Source of the DNA: Stephanodiscus triporus
Lineage: Eukaryota; Bacillariophyta; Thalassiosirophyceae; Thalassiosirales; Thalassiosiraceae
NCBI GenBank assembly: GCA_036939755.1
Contig: JALLAZ010000231.1
Location: 1-19,037 of the forward strand
DNA length: 19,037 nucleotides
Direction of reading: 5' to 3'
The translations under genes and the position numbers were made by a program. Positions 1-10,900 of this stretch are shown here, piece by piece. The notes below the pieces were generated by a model. It was not told the origin of the DNA. It was given only the letters and a program-made list of their open reading frames with translations, and ran no database searches. The first letter of the stretch is position 1; each line of letters starts with the position of its first letter.

Positions 1-150
1 TCGCCAGGAAGCTCTTTTCAAGGCGGTGTCATTTAGCACATTTATTTAATGCGCATCTGTAGAATCTGGCGAAAAATCGACAGATTTAGTTTAGTTGTGC
101 TTATATGCCCTATGCATATGAGAGCTAATTACGATAGATTTAGTGTCTGG

Positions 151-198
151 TGCTTAAACCCCAGTGATGCTTAAACCCTGGTCTATACGGTAGATACC
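151..198 (+). repeat. Short direct repeat TGCTTAAACCC with related unit near 361
   Basis: TGCTTAAACCC occurs at 151-161 and 168-178. The second copy continues into GGTCTATACGGTA. A related string, AAACCCCGGTCTATGGTA, lies at 361-378. These may be remnants of a dispersed repeat. Confidence 0.45.
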
Positions 199-236
199 AT
201 AGAGAGAGAGAAAGAGTGTGTATTGGAGGCTCCAGA

Positions 237-244
237 TGACGTCA
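237..244. promoter_or_regulatory. TGACGTCA palindrome (CRE/bZIP-type site)
   Basis: A perfect 8-bp palindrome matching the core bound by bZIP factors of the CREB/ATF type. It lies beyond the 3' end of the E3 gene, so if functional it would more likely serve a neighbour to the left of the window. A single 8-mer can occur by chance. Confidence 0.25.
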
Positions 245-411
245 TTCGAAACTCTCCGAATTAGAGTGGTTTAGGCACAAAACGCTGCACGGCATCGTTT
301 AAAAAATTCATTATGTGTAGAGTTAGATGATAGCTGGATGTAAAACATTAGCTGGTTCTGAAACCCCGGTCTATGGTACTCTCAAAAGTGTCATGCCTTG
401 GAAAGAGTTGT

Positions 412-417
412 TTTATT
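412..417 (-). terminator. Candidate polyadenylation signal AATAAA
   Basis: AATAAA on the coding strand, about 150 nt after the stop codon, followed by AT-rich sequence. A second copy lies at 41-46. Protist poly(A) signals are often degenerate, so this is only a candidate. Confidence 0.3.
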
Positions 418-569
418 CTCAAAAGATGTCTCATCCCCTTGACATGGAAGCTCTCTCACTTTTTATGTTGTGATGGCACCGGTATTTCTATTCCAATGCA
501 ATGTCTGAATGTCTGATAACCTCACTCTACTTAATTAATTCATTGGATTTTTCCCTAATACGGCAATGC

Positions 570-1967
570 TCAAAGGCCTCGCCATCCCTCGCTAACCTCG
601 ACGTCGTTCGTGACATAATCGCTTTCCATGGTGGTAACGTGCTGGATCGCATACAGCAATTTTTCCCTCAGCACCTCCTTCTCCGGATAATCCGGCAGCG
701 TCAACGAGAAGAAGCAAGTGCTCGCGCTGGGGAGGGGATATTCGCCGGGGGGGGGCATATCCCCGCCCTTGTTCGCGGGTTTGGGGTCCTTTAAGATCTT
801 GAAGGGGGCATCGAAGTCGCTCTCTCTCAACGGCAGACGATTCCTCGCCCATACGAATTGGAGAAAGTCCTTCCGCTGCGATGTGGTCATCTCGCGCAGC
901 ACCTCCCAGAAGAAATTGACGACCCTGTCGTTTTCCTTGTACCCCTCGTATTCGACAACCCTTTGCAATAGTTCAACGTCGATGTCGGGATTTCCGCACA
1001 TGATATCTCGAAGCTGATCTCCGGTAAACATCGACAGCAGTTCCACGGGCAAGACACAGGATAAGCCCTCCGCAAATGAATTCAGCAATCTCCGCTGTGT
1101 TGCCAACATTTCATGGAACGGTAACGAAGTGGCATTATTCTCCTCGTCGTTACTACCTTTCAAAGCAAGGACATCAATTTCCTTCGCTATGTCGGCAATA
1201 TCTATAGCCTCCTCTGTGAGGCGTTTCCACACAACTCCAAGGGAGAGCGGCAGGTCAACGGGAATGCCGTGCCTACAACCAGTTCCAACCAATTTGCCCA
1301 AGTACGAAAGGGCCTCTTCGATTTCTCGAGAATTTTCGTCCTTCTTGTGTGTTAGGCTCGAAAAACTACACAACAAATCCCTCTCTTCACTGGACAGCTG
1401 ATCTTTGCCCTTCTCGAGCATGTTGGACACACCAGAGGCATCATTTGACGGATGAGCGAACACAAACAAGTCCCTCATGTCGCCAACATCGGCTTCATTG
1501 TTGGCAGATGGCTGTAGAACTCCAAGGGAACTGCATCCGGAGGCGTCGATATGAGTGACCTCTTTAATCGCATCAGCAAAGACCTCTCGGTAGGGCCCTG
1601 AATAGTCATTTACGCCTTCTCCAACAAGTTTCACCTTAAATGCCCTCTTCTGACCACCGTGTCCTTTGGCAATAAAACCACGCCTAAGTGATGCTCCACT
1701 CCACCCTCGCATTTCCTTTTGGAGCTGCGAGAACACACTGTGCTTTCTCATCATACTGCTATCATTAGAGGACATCACTCGGTGGGCCTTCAGCCTGTTG
1801 ATTCGTACCGTACGAACTTCGCGGGGCAATTCATACTCATCATGGGAGAGAGGAGTGGGCGTTGTGGTAGCATCTATGACACTGTCTAAAAATTTTCGCT
1901 TGGTGTTGGCGAAAAGGATTTCCCTGCAGTTTCTCAGTCTCGATGACACAGACGGTGGTTGTACCCA
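570..1967 (-). CDS. Exon 18: HECT domain and C-terminus
   Basis: Residues 4981-5445 plus TGA. The acceptor ACACGCCAG starts WVQPPSVSSRLRNCREILFA. The HECT N-lobe follows with FKVKLVGEGVNDYSGPYREV, PVDLPLSLGVVWKRLTEEAI and FAEGLSCVLP. The C-lobe has FLQFVWARNRLP and the catalytic loop LPSASTCFFSLTLPDYPEKE. The protein ends VSEGWRGL. The catalytic Cys is intact and there is no frameshift or truncation. Confidence 0.95.
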   Translation of the reverse strand, partial: WVQPPSVSSRLRNCREILFANTKRKFLDSVIDATTTPTPLSHDEYELPREVRTVRINRLKAHRVMSSNDSSMMRKHSVFSQLQKEMRGWSGASLRRGFIAKGHGGQKRAFKVKLVGEGVNDYSGPYREVFADAIKEVTHIDASGCSSLGVLQPSANNEADVGDMRDLFVFAHPSNDASGVSNMLEKGKDQLSSEERDLLCSFSSLTHKKDENSREIEEALSYLGKLVGTGCRHGIPVDLPLSLGVVWKRLTEEAIDIADIAKEIDVLALKGSNDEENNATSLPFHEMLATQRRLLNSFAEGLSCVLPVELLSMFTGDQLRDIMCGNPDIDVELLQRVVEYEGYKENDRVVNFFWEVLREMTTSQRKDFLQFVWARNRLPLRESDFDAPFKILKDPKPANKGGDMPPPGEYPLPSASTCFFSLTLPDYPEKEVLREKLLYAIQHVTTMESDYVTNDVEVSEGWRGL

Positions 1968-4900
1968 CTGGCGTGTGTAGATGTTGAGTGAGAATTAGGC
2001 TGTTAGAGTTGTGCGATAACAAGAGACAAACTTTGCGTGCTTTAAACAGAACTTACTAAGCTTTTGGATTTCGAATCCCACGTTCGACCAGCACGTTCCG
2101 GTGATGTCCCAAAACCACTAAGTCCGCCAAGAATTGCGCTACCTTCTTGCGCTGATCTCATAGGGAGCCACGGAAGGGCATACTGAGCCCTTCTATTAAA
2201 TGATCTAAGCATTGCGATTCTCGCCCTTGGAGGTTGGGAAGTTAAATCAGATGATAAAATCATTGTGCGCAACAAATTTAGAGTACGCTCGATCTGATCA
2301 AAAATGAATGAAAATGACTGAAACGGACGTAAACTCACATCAACGCCCTTGTCGAAGGCAGCTGATCAATCGCCCCCAAAGATTTAGTTGCGACTTCATA
2401 CACCGTCGGATTGACTGAACTACTTATTGCCCAGAGATGTTCTTGCTTGGACGGTTGCAAGGCACACAAGACCAGTGCACAGTCCATAAATGGACACGCT
2501 CCCTCGGTTGAGTGAGGCAGAGCATCCGCAATCCTTCCGTAGGCAGTAGCGATTATGGAATCTGATGCTAATTCACTCAATCCATTGATTATCCCAGTTG
2601 CCAGAAGCTCTCCAAACTCCTGAATACTTGCAATCTTCATTGATTCAGAGATGTTATTTATTTCATCTGCATCTTTGGATGGTGTGACTTTTTCTATGTA
2701 ACGTGCGTACCAATCCCTTGCAGAGTCCTCTGGTGTAAGATATTGCGGTTGGCCAGAGGATCGGTCGTCATTCTCTCCATGTTTGAGAGGCATCATTTCA
2801 ACAATTGGTTCCTCTTTTCCGCCTCGGATTCGACTGCTTATCCAGCCTCGTATCGAACCGTGGTCAATGAGATAGCGAACAACACCACATGAGTTCACGC
2901 GCCTCTCAACAATTTCATTTGGTGGAATTACCGTGCCACTCGCGATAGTTCCAATGCTCTTTGATGATCCATCTACGATCTCAAGATCAGACCTCACGAC
3001 AGCACCATCTTTGAAAACTACTTTTAATCCACCACAGAGAGGTTTGAACCGGCTTAGCTTGGGCAACGAGACGCCAAGTCCTAATCCTTCCCCGATCAAT
3101 TGCAAGCCACCATCTACAGCCTCGCTTTCGTCCCAAAACCAAGAACGACCGCCACCTTCCATTAGGCTACCACCCTCGCTCTTCTGAGACACAAGGCGGT
3201 AAAACAGGCGGCCTTGATAAGTCCCAAGTACAACTGCTTCTTCCTGTAGCTCTAAGATGCGTCCTGCACTGCGTTTGATTTCAACTTTATCACCAGGAAG
3301 CAACGCAATGGACATGCCAATTGATGCACAAGCTGCGGCGCAAGAAAAAGGCGACGTATCTAAGTCAACATCAAGGCCATAACTTGATAGCTTGCAAGGA
3401 CTGCTTCCTCTAGTTTCTGATCTACGCCATCTCCCACTCTTCCAACGATTATCTAGAACAGAAATGATCATTAGGCATCTACGGCATGTCAAGTTAATAA
3501 AGACTGAACGGCGAATACTCACATTCATGGAAAGATTCCTCAATCAACCATTGTGGTAACGAGAACCCACTATGTTCAGGGGTAGATTTCGGCATAATGG
3601 AGAGCTGTGGTCTTTCATATACACACAACATTTCATCTACCGCAAGAATGTTTTTCACGACGGCAGCACAATCTACTCCATGAGAGGTCATCCATTTCGA
3701 TGACATAGTGACTCTGTCATCAGGATGCCGCAAACCAATAACAGGCCATAACGCTTTTGGCCTGACAGAACCATTAGCTGGATAGCGACCTGTTCGACCT
3801 CCGTCTATGCCGCTTGGTGCCCCCTGAAGAAAAAAGGAACAATGTATATGTGACATACGAACATTAAGCATTGAGGATCTGAAGACAGAGATTGCGAACA
3901 CACCTGACCAGCACCTCCACTCCCACATCCATCAGCATTAAACCCAAACGGGCTAATATTCTCAAAGGCGCAGCCTAAGTCATTGAGGATATGCTCGCCG
4001 TACTTCACACTGCAACAAATCAACAGAAAAAGTGGACGTAAGAATTAAATCCCCGAAAAAGCTTGTAATAGTATGGATGCTACTCACCCATCAACGAAAT
4101 AATTAATCCTTCCCGCGTCGCAGTCTAGCAACACTCCAACAGTATCACCAGCATGGCAATGCGCACCGTAAACTCTCTCGGCGCCTGATGAATATGTGGC
4201 TCTATAGTTAACAAAGCCCCTGTGTTCATTCAACAAAAATCGGTGAGAAATTATGCGCTGCAATGCGTAGAAAACAATTAAGCATTCGTCTCACCATCCG
4301 AGCCACCTGTTTAATCGCGGCTGGCTATCGAAACCCTGGGAGATTCCTTGCGGGGACCCAGTGGGGCCACTTGGCTTTTCAGCGACTCCTATGTAAACGC
4401 TTCCAATGTCTGCCTTTTCCAACTTTACTTCCCAGTAGTGCACACCTTTGGTGAAACCAACATTTCCAAACGCTACCCCACGTCCATCTGATGCAGAACA
4501 TGTCACAGTTCTCTTGTCTCTAGACAAGGATAATGATGGAGCGTGAAAGTCGGGGTCAAAGCAAATTGGTGGTGGTTGAGATGAGATAAATGAAAGCGGT
4601 GGATTCTCATGTGTACTCCTGACGCCCATGCTGATGCTTGCCATCTCGTCGGCGTTGGCAGCTGCAGTAACGTGCTTCACGTCGACGCTCTGTTTGCTTC
4701 GCAGCAGACGCATCTCGCTGACTACTCTAATCCGCCCACCACCGTTCTCTTTGTTTCGAAGATGCTTTACAAGGAAACTGTTGCTGCCTAGAAGCTCGTC
4801 ATATGGTAACAGCGAGTTGTCACAACTAGTCAATTCGTGCGTTGGACTCAACACCATCACTGTCCCTGACACGAAATTAGGCTGCCCAAACCGGGATTCC

Positions 4901-7900
4901 CAACCAGAATCTTTAGACCCGTAAAGGACCTCCCTCTCTGTAATTGACATTGCCCCGTCAGAAAAAAAAGTGCATTCCACTCGGACGCCAGCTTTTATTT
5001 GACCCAGAGAATGAAGAGTTATTAGTAAAAACCACATGCATTCTAAACGATTCAAACAAAAGACTTACCTCCAAAATCGGGCCATTCTAGTATGCCATCA
5101 CAGTTGGTCTCGCCAGATATCAAAGAACGATTGCGTAAGCGCAGAATAACATGCAATGTCCTTTGAGTGCCAAATCCACAACGGGATGCGCATTGTTCAT
5201 AAGTTTCAGGATAAGGGTGCTTCTTTTTCACACGCGTCTCCTTTTCGTTAGTTTCAACATGAACAATGTCAAAACAACCTCCATCTCCACCGTAGCGATA
5301 AACTCCCTCTTTGCCTGTTAGATGCCACCTAATTCGACGTGCCATAGCAGGGACTTCATTCCACGGTTCTTTTAAACAAGAGAGCAAGATGTATTAAACT
5401 CGTAAGATAATGTCAGTGATTTGGAAAAAAGGGCTCAGACATTTTACGTACCGATTGATAGTACAGTTCCAAGTGGTAACTTCGAAGAAACTGCTTTCTT
5501 TTTCTTCTTCTTTGGTTTATCATCCTTTTTGTCGCCTTCGTCTTCTGGTTCTGCGACATCTTTCTTTGCAGTAGGGGTTGAGGCGAACTGGCCATCATCT
5601 TCTGGTCCTGCAGGGTCTTCCTCACATGCTGGATCGATAGACTCCGTCTCACCTGCATTGTTGTCTATTTCATTCATTTCTTCACTCACTTGCTCAACAG
5701 CTTTTTTGCTCTTTTCTTCCTCTGATGCACGCTTCTGCTGGTCTTTTTCAAGTTTCTCCTGCTCATACAATGCCCTTCCATCATCATCGTCTGCGTCCCA
5801 ATCAGTGCCACGCATCACAGTACAAAATTCCCTCAGGAAAGGGGGTCCATCGCCACCATCCATCAAAGTGCGAATACTAGAGTGAGGAGGTGTTGTCCAT
5901 TCTACTTCCATGATTTCTACTGATCCTGTCCAAACTTCCCAATGCGTATTACTGAGGACCCATCCTTCACTGCATTCCCAAGATTTGCATTCTGAGCTAT
6001 TTTTGTCTTTCTCTGAGTTATCGGAGGGAGGGAAAGGAAGCGGGGTTGCTGCATCGACTTTGATGCAGCTCGGGAGATAAGTATTGGGGCAAAGTTTAAG
6101 CGACCGTTTCACACTTGTCAGAAGTTCTATCAATGCCTGGCAATATTTCGAAACAACCGGAACCGCTGCTCGCTCTGCCCATGATCGGCGCAACACTCTA
6201 CTCTCAAGCCCCCCGAGGTAGTTTGCTATGATTGACATGCGGGATGACGCATATGCCAGTGCCTGGGGACATGTATTCAATATGCCAGCAGCTGTGAAGG
6301 CGCAGACCATCCGAAAGGGACAAGATGCTGAAAAATAGGGAGGATTGAAAACATCATGAATAAAATGCAAAGGGAATAAATAACATTTTCGATATCAAAG
6401 GAGTAATTTCGTTGACACAAAATGGGAAAACCCGCTCTCTCTACATCATCTCTCTTGTCTTAATTTTCTTCACTCACCTGAAAATAATCCAATACACCAC
6501 GCCTCAAACAATTCGCACCTCACTGATATATTCTCAATGTCTGAAAGTTGTTCGCTAACAGGTTTGCTGAGGAACACTCCCGTGAGGAATGACACTAATC
6601 TTGCATCTGGGGAATTGCCAGTTGAATCTTCACCACTACTAGAGCGCTTAGATTCCAACTCAGATTCGTCCTCCTAACAAATAGTTACAATAGCACAGAA
6701 TGACATGTCGGATGCCATTGAGAACCAAGGCAAACACTGAAAAAAAATGCACAGAAACAAAGTTGTCCAACTAACCTGACCAGAATCAGCACCTTCGTCA
6801 GATTTGTACTCTGTCGCGGCTAGAAGACGAATAGCTCTCCGGATAGCTGCAATGAGAACTCGACGGAATGACACTGACGATGCAGCACAACTCTGTAAAC
6901 TAGACTTGATAAAAGAGAGGGTACCTCCCATTTCACGACCTATGGCATTCTCTGAACAAGCCGCAAATGATGCATTGGTTGAAGTGAACTCGTTTTCAGA
7001 CGTGGCTTCAGGCAAGGTAGCTGAAGTCAAAAACTGAGTTACACCCCCACATGCAAGAATGACTTGGTCAATATTTGCACTGGCTGCGCACATTCCAGCC
7101 GGCATAGAATTTGATTTATTGTCACCGGCTGATATCCCAAGACCGAGTGCCTCTGCAGCCATGGCCATCGCCCCTGCTTCGCCAACCCATCCAGACGATT
7201 GGAGTGAAGTGCAATACTCGATGACTTGCCATAGCCTTCTGCTCACCTCATGGTCAGCACATTCTAAAGACCACGGTGTTTCCGACGAAGTTGGTAAGAA
7301 GGATTGAAGGCTAAAATGGTTTGAATGGGATATCATGGTGTGCATCACCAACTTCTGTGAGTACAACACGCACAGAGATGCACTGGGAATTGGATATACA
7401 ATAATTGTCAGTGAGAATTCTGGACAAGAGCAGCGCTGAATACTGTTCATTTTTCACACGTACCAAACTTCCTTCAACTCTTTATTCACTTCGTCATGTA
7501 TCTTATTATATGCATCTCGAAGAAGATTAATTCGAGAACCAAACGAATCTGACTCGTCTCCAGCTGTTTTGGGATTGTTTTCTTTCATTAAGATATTGCC
7601 CAATCGCAACGAGATGTCTGCCATTGTTGAATTGTTATTCTTCGTTGGAACAATATTCTTCAAGGTCTTGAGATTAGTAGAACCCCCAAATAATACACCA
7701 GGTCGACTGGAACCCAAATGGACCGATGCATCAGAACCATAATATCTGTGTTGCCAGGCAAATAGCTCGTGGCCATGTTCACCATCAGACAAGTCGCAGA
7801 TGTACTTCTTGTTCTCACGTGCTGATGATTCATCATTAGACGAGCCATGAGTTTCGATCAATGCCTTCTCTTCCGCCAAGAGTATATTCCTCTCCCTGGC

Positions 7901-10900
7901 AGCGTCGTGAATAGCTTCACCAATGCCACGGTAACCATCAGGTGGGGGGTATTTGAACGGCTCAGTCCCTTTGCCACCAAGAATTAATCTCAGCTTCTCA
8001 CGCCTACATATAGTTTGTAAACGAGAGAATGACAATTATTCGATACGTGGGATGCAGTCAATAAATAATGGAACACGGGGCTCAATGTATTAAACGTACC
8101 GATTGAAACTGACGCATGCATAAACGCCATTGCATGGGCGGAATCCTTCGCCACTAAAAGCTAGGCCCATACCAATTTCTTCCCCTTTGCCGTTAAGGGT
8201 GAAGCTAACACTCATAGAATCCATGTCAACGAAGCACCCCACAGTATCGCCCTCGGTCCATTTACAGCCCCATTCTGATGCAAAAGATAGATAGATTATT
8301 AACATGAGATAAGAATGGAAAACGAAAACAATTTACCGTAAAAAATACTAACCGGTTGCATTTGCATGCCAGCGATATCGGCGCCAGCCATCGAATGCCC
8401 AGGAACTGGGGCCGTCACCACATCCGTCGCCACGGTCTGCTTGGCAATGGCCAACAAATGACGAATCTGCCCACCCAATTTGAAGACATCCAGCAGTTCT
8501 GATCTCAGCCTCATAATACCATTTGCCTGATGTCAAGAGGACGCCTTTGGTGCCAACAGAACTGAATCCTCCATTTGGCAATCCAGTAATCTCGAGCGTT
8601 TTCGGATTTATACTGGAACGACCTGAGATAAAACGTACAGGACATATTCCCGACCAGCTAATATTTCTGGTCAAAGTTTCCTGACAGGCTTTAGAGTTCT
8701 CATCTGAGAGAGGCCGGTCCTCTACCCTTTGATCATTAGCCTCGACAATACTTTCCTCCTCATCGTCATCATCGTTTCCGTCCTCCTCCTCTTCTTCGCT
8801 GTCATTCCCATTGTCATTACCATCATGACCCTCTTCATCAGCAGCACTAAGACGATCTCCATTCGTGAGAATCCAAGTTAGAGCCTCGTCTACATTATTT
8901 CTTGTTGCTGACAATGCCTCCACGCACCAGTGCCGGGGAAAACCCATTTCTACAAGCTGCCTGATTAAACTAGTTGAAGTCATCTGCGAAGCACCGAATC
9001 CCCTTCTCCGACTGGATAAGAATGACGAAGGTCCCCGACGTTGAGAATCCTCAGCAAGTAGACGCTCCATGTCACCCCCTCTCTCAAGACAGAAATGCAC
9101 AGCTGCTTCAATGTTGGTTCCCCCGACTCTACTGAGTGCCAACTCTGCCCATTGTCTAGGTAGACCGAGTTCGGCCATTTGTACGATTGCAGCCTCACGC
9201 AAATGAGCGGCAGCGGCAGTATCAGAAGATTCTGTACCTCCATCTTCCACATTTTGTTCTGCAGCTACAGTCGAGGCACTTTCATCTTCTTCATGTCTGT
9301 CATTGAATGCAGCTTCATGAGAACTTATGCTTCGGGATGCCCTCTCCCCACCGCCAAAGAAGCCTGCAGAAAACGAAGGTGGAGTGCGATAACCCTTGCT
9401 GACATGTTGAGCTACAGGAGAAACACCATCGCTTTTGATTTTGCCGTCGAGTGTCTTTAAACTTGATGGGGATGCGGTATCAAGTCTTTTACTTCTGGAT
9501 ATCACTGCTAAGCGAACCAAACAAAGATGCCAGAACCTTGCTTCTTTCTCAGGCAAGGTGCTGAGACGGACGTCATTGTTCCGAAGGCTACCCATAAGTA
9601 GGCTTTTTAGAATATTTCAGTAATTTCGTTCCACTCGCATTAGAGATGCTTGCGAAAATGAGCACAAGTTAAGAACCGAGTTACTTACGCTCGTGCAAGG
9701 AGCAATTGCAAACCACCGGATTCATCTGCAACCAACTTGTCAAGTACTCTAGGATCAGATATAAGAACTGTTGCAGAACGAAGACCCTGGCTACATTCCA
9801 TCAATTCTTCAAGATTTATCTCCAGCTTATTGAATTCTTTCCCAGATGAAGCGTTGTCAATGGCCTTGATCGAGGCTGGGACTGACTTTAAGACATCAAA
9901 AAATGAACTGAAGATGGTGTCAGCAGGCACATTGGTACCATCTAGAACAAGAGGAAGCTCATCTGCAGCAGAGATATTTGCAGCACTAACACGAACAGCT
10001 CGGATAGTCACTCTGGAATCCTCAAGAGGAGAGTCCCTATCTATGCTTGGAGAAATTTGAAAGTATTTATCTCCCAAGATGATTACTTCGCAGCTTCCAG
10101 AACGTGAATCAATACTGCTGATGACACCAGACAGACAATGTTGACGACACAAACCGGCTACAATCTCGTCAGCGCCACTACCGAAAGAAGCAATGGCCGC
10201 GTTGGAAGCAGCTGACGAGGAGCCACTACTACGTGACTTTGTTGACAAAGAGGATGTAGCGGCCATCTCAGGCTCAATCACAACGAAAGCCCCTGGCTGA
10301 AGGAGGCCTGGAGAACCACCAAAGAATGCGAGAACACCACAAACGACGGGTGATTCATTTGATCCACAAGAAACAATAACTTTGTGGATCTCCTTTCTCC
10401 ATGACTTTGAAAAAGTGTAGACGTAACGAAGCAGCGAAATTGAACTTCGAGCAACTAGCAGATCTTCTTGTGAGTGAAATCCGCTGTTAGTAACCCGACT
10501 AACGTCTATAACCGACCCTGCCATGAGGAAAAGCTGCTGAATAACTAATATATCAGCTTTCATTGAAAGTAGAATGGGTCGTAGAAGACGCAATATTCGT
10601 TGGGCGAATCTTAGCGGAAGCCCATCAAGGGGTGTAGAGCCTCCCTTCAATGGACTTGTTGTTCTGTCTTGATCTTTGTCTGTGAGCAGAAATCCAAAAG
10701 CTGAGAATAATGCGCATGCTCCTTTTGTGATCGACTTGATGAAGTATTGGGAGTTGATCACAGCATGCAGAACATTGAGTAACTGCCTGAAGTATATGGT
10801 TGCTGATGATTCGGATAGCACCAAGCCTTGTTTCGGAAATAGTGTGTCATGATCAGATAGGTATGCCAAGCCCTTTGATAAAAGGTCACACTTGTCAGCG

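Larger units (their letters stand above)
1..569. other. Downstream flank and 3' UTR of the E3 gene, no gene seen
   Basis: AT-rich non-coding sequence after the TGA. It contains a possible polyadenylation hexamer (412-417), related repeat units near 151-192 and 361-380, a GA-rich simple repeat near 201-216 and a TGACGTCA palindrome at 237-244. No ORF here has recognisable protein character. Confidence 0.6.
3904..4562 (-). other. SPRY domain 3 (exons 12, 13 and 14)
   Basis: About residues 4284-4452. Core motifs are HYWEVKLEKADIGSVYIGVA, RATYSSGAERVYG, HAGDTVGVLLDCDAGRINYF and GCAFENISPFGF. Introns 12 (4220-4294) and 13 (4010-4087) lie within it. The strand order and the Gly-Asp-x-Val-Gly-Val-x-Leu-Asp segment are typical of SPRY folds, and joining across both introns restores the domain exactly. 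Confidence 0.9.

Noticed and set aside
501..794. Plus-strand ORF of 97 codons
   Set aside because: Overlaps the HECT catalytic C-lobe antisense, so it is a shadow.
2226..2330. Acceptors near 2320 and 2294 for exon 17
   Set aside because: In phase 2 both give TAA within a short distance; only CCAAG at 2226 and a slightly later AG stay open.
5421..5885. Plus-strand ORF of 154 codons rich in Ser and Phe
   Set aside because: Antisense to the Lys/Glu-rich coil of exon 10; GAA and AAG codons read backwards give TTC and CTT.
6674..6750. Earlier acceptor after the eight-T run before exon 9
   Set aside because: Using it leads to an in-frame TAG at 6674-6676 before the exon 9 sequence.
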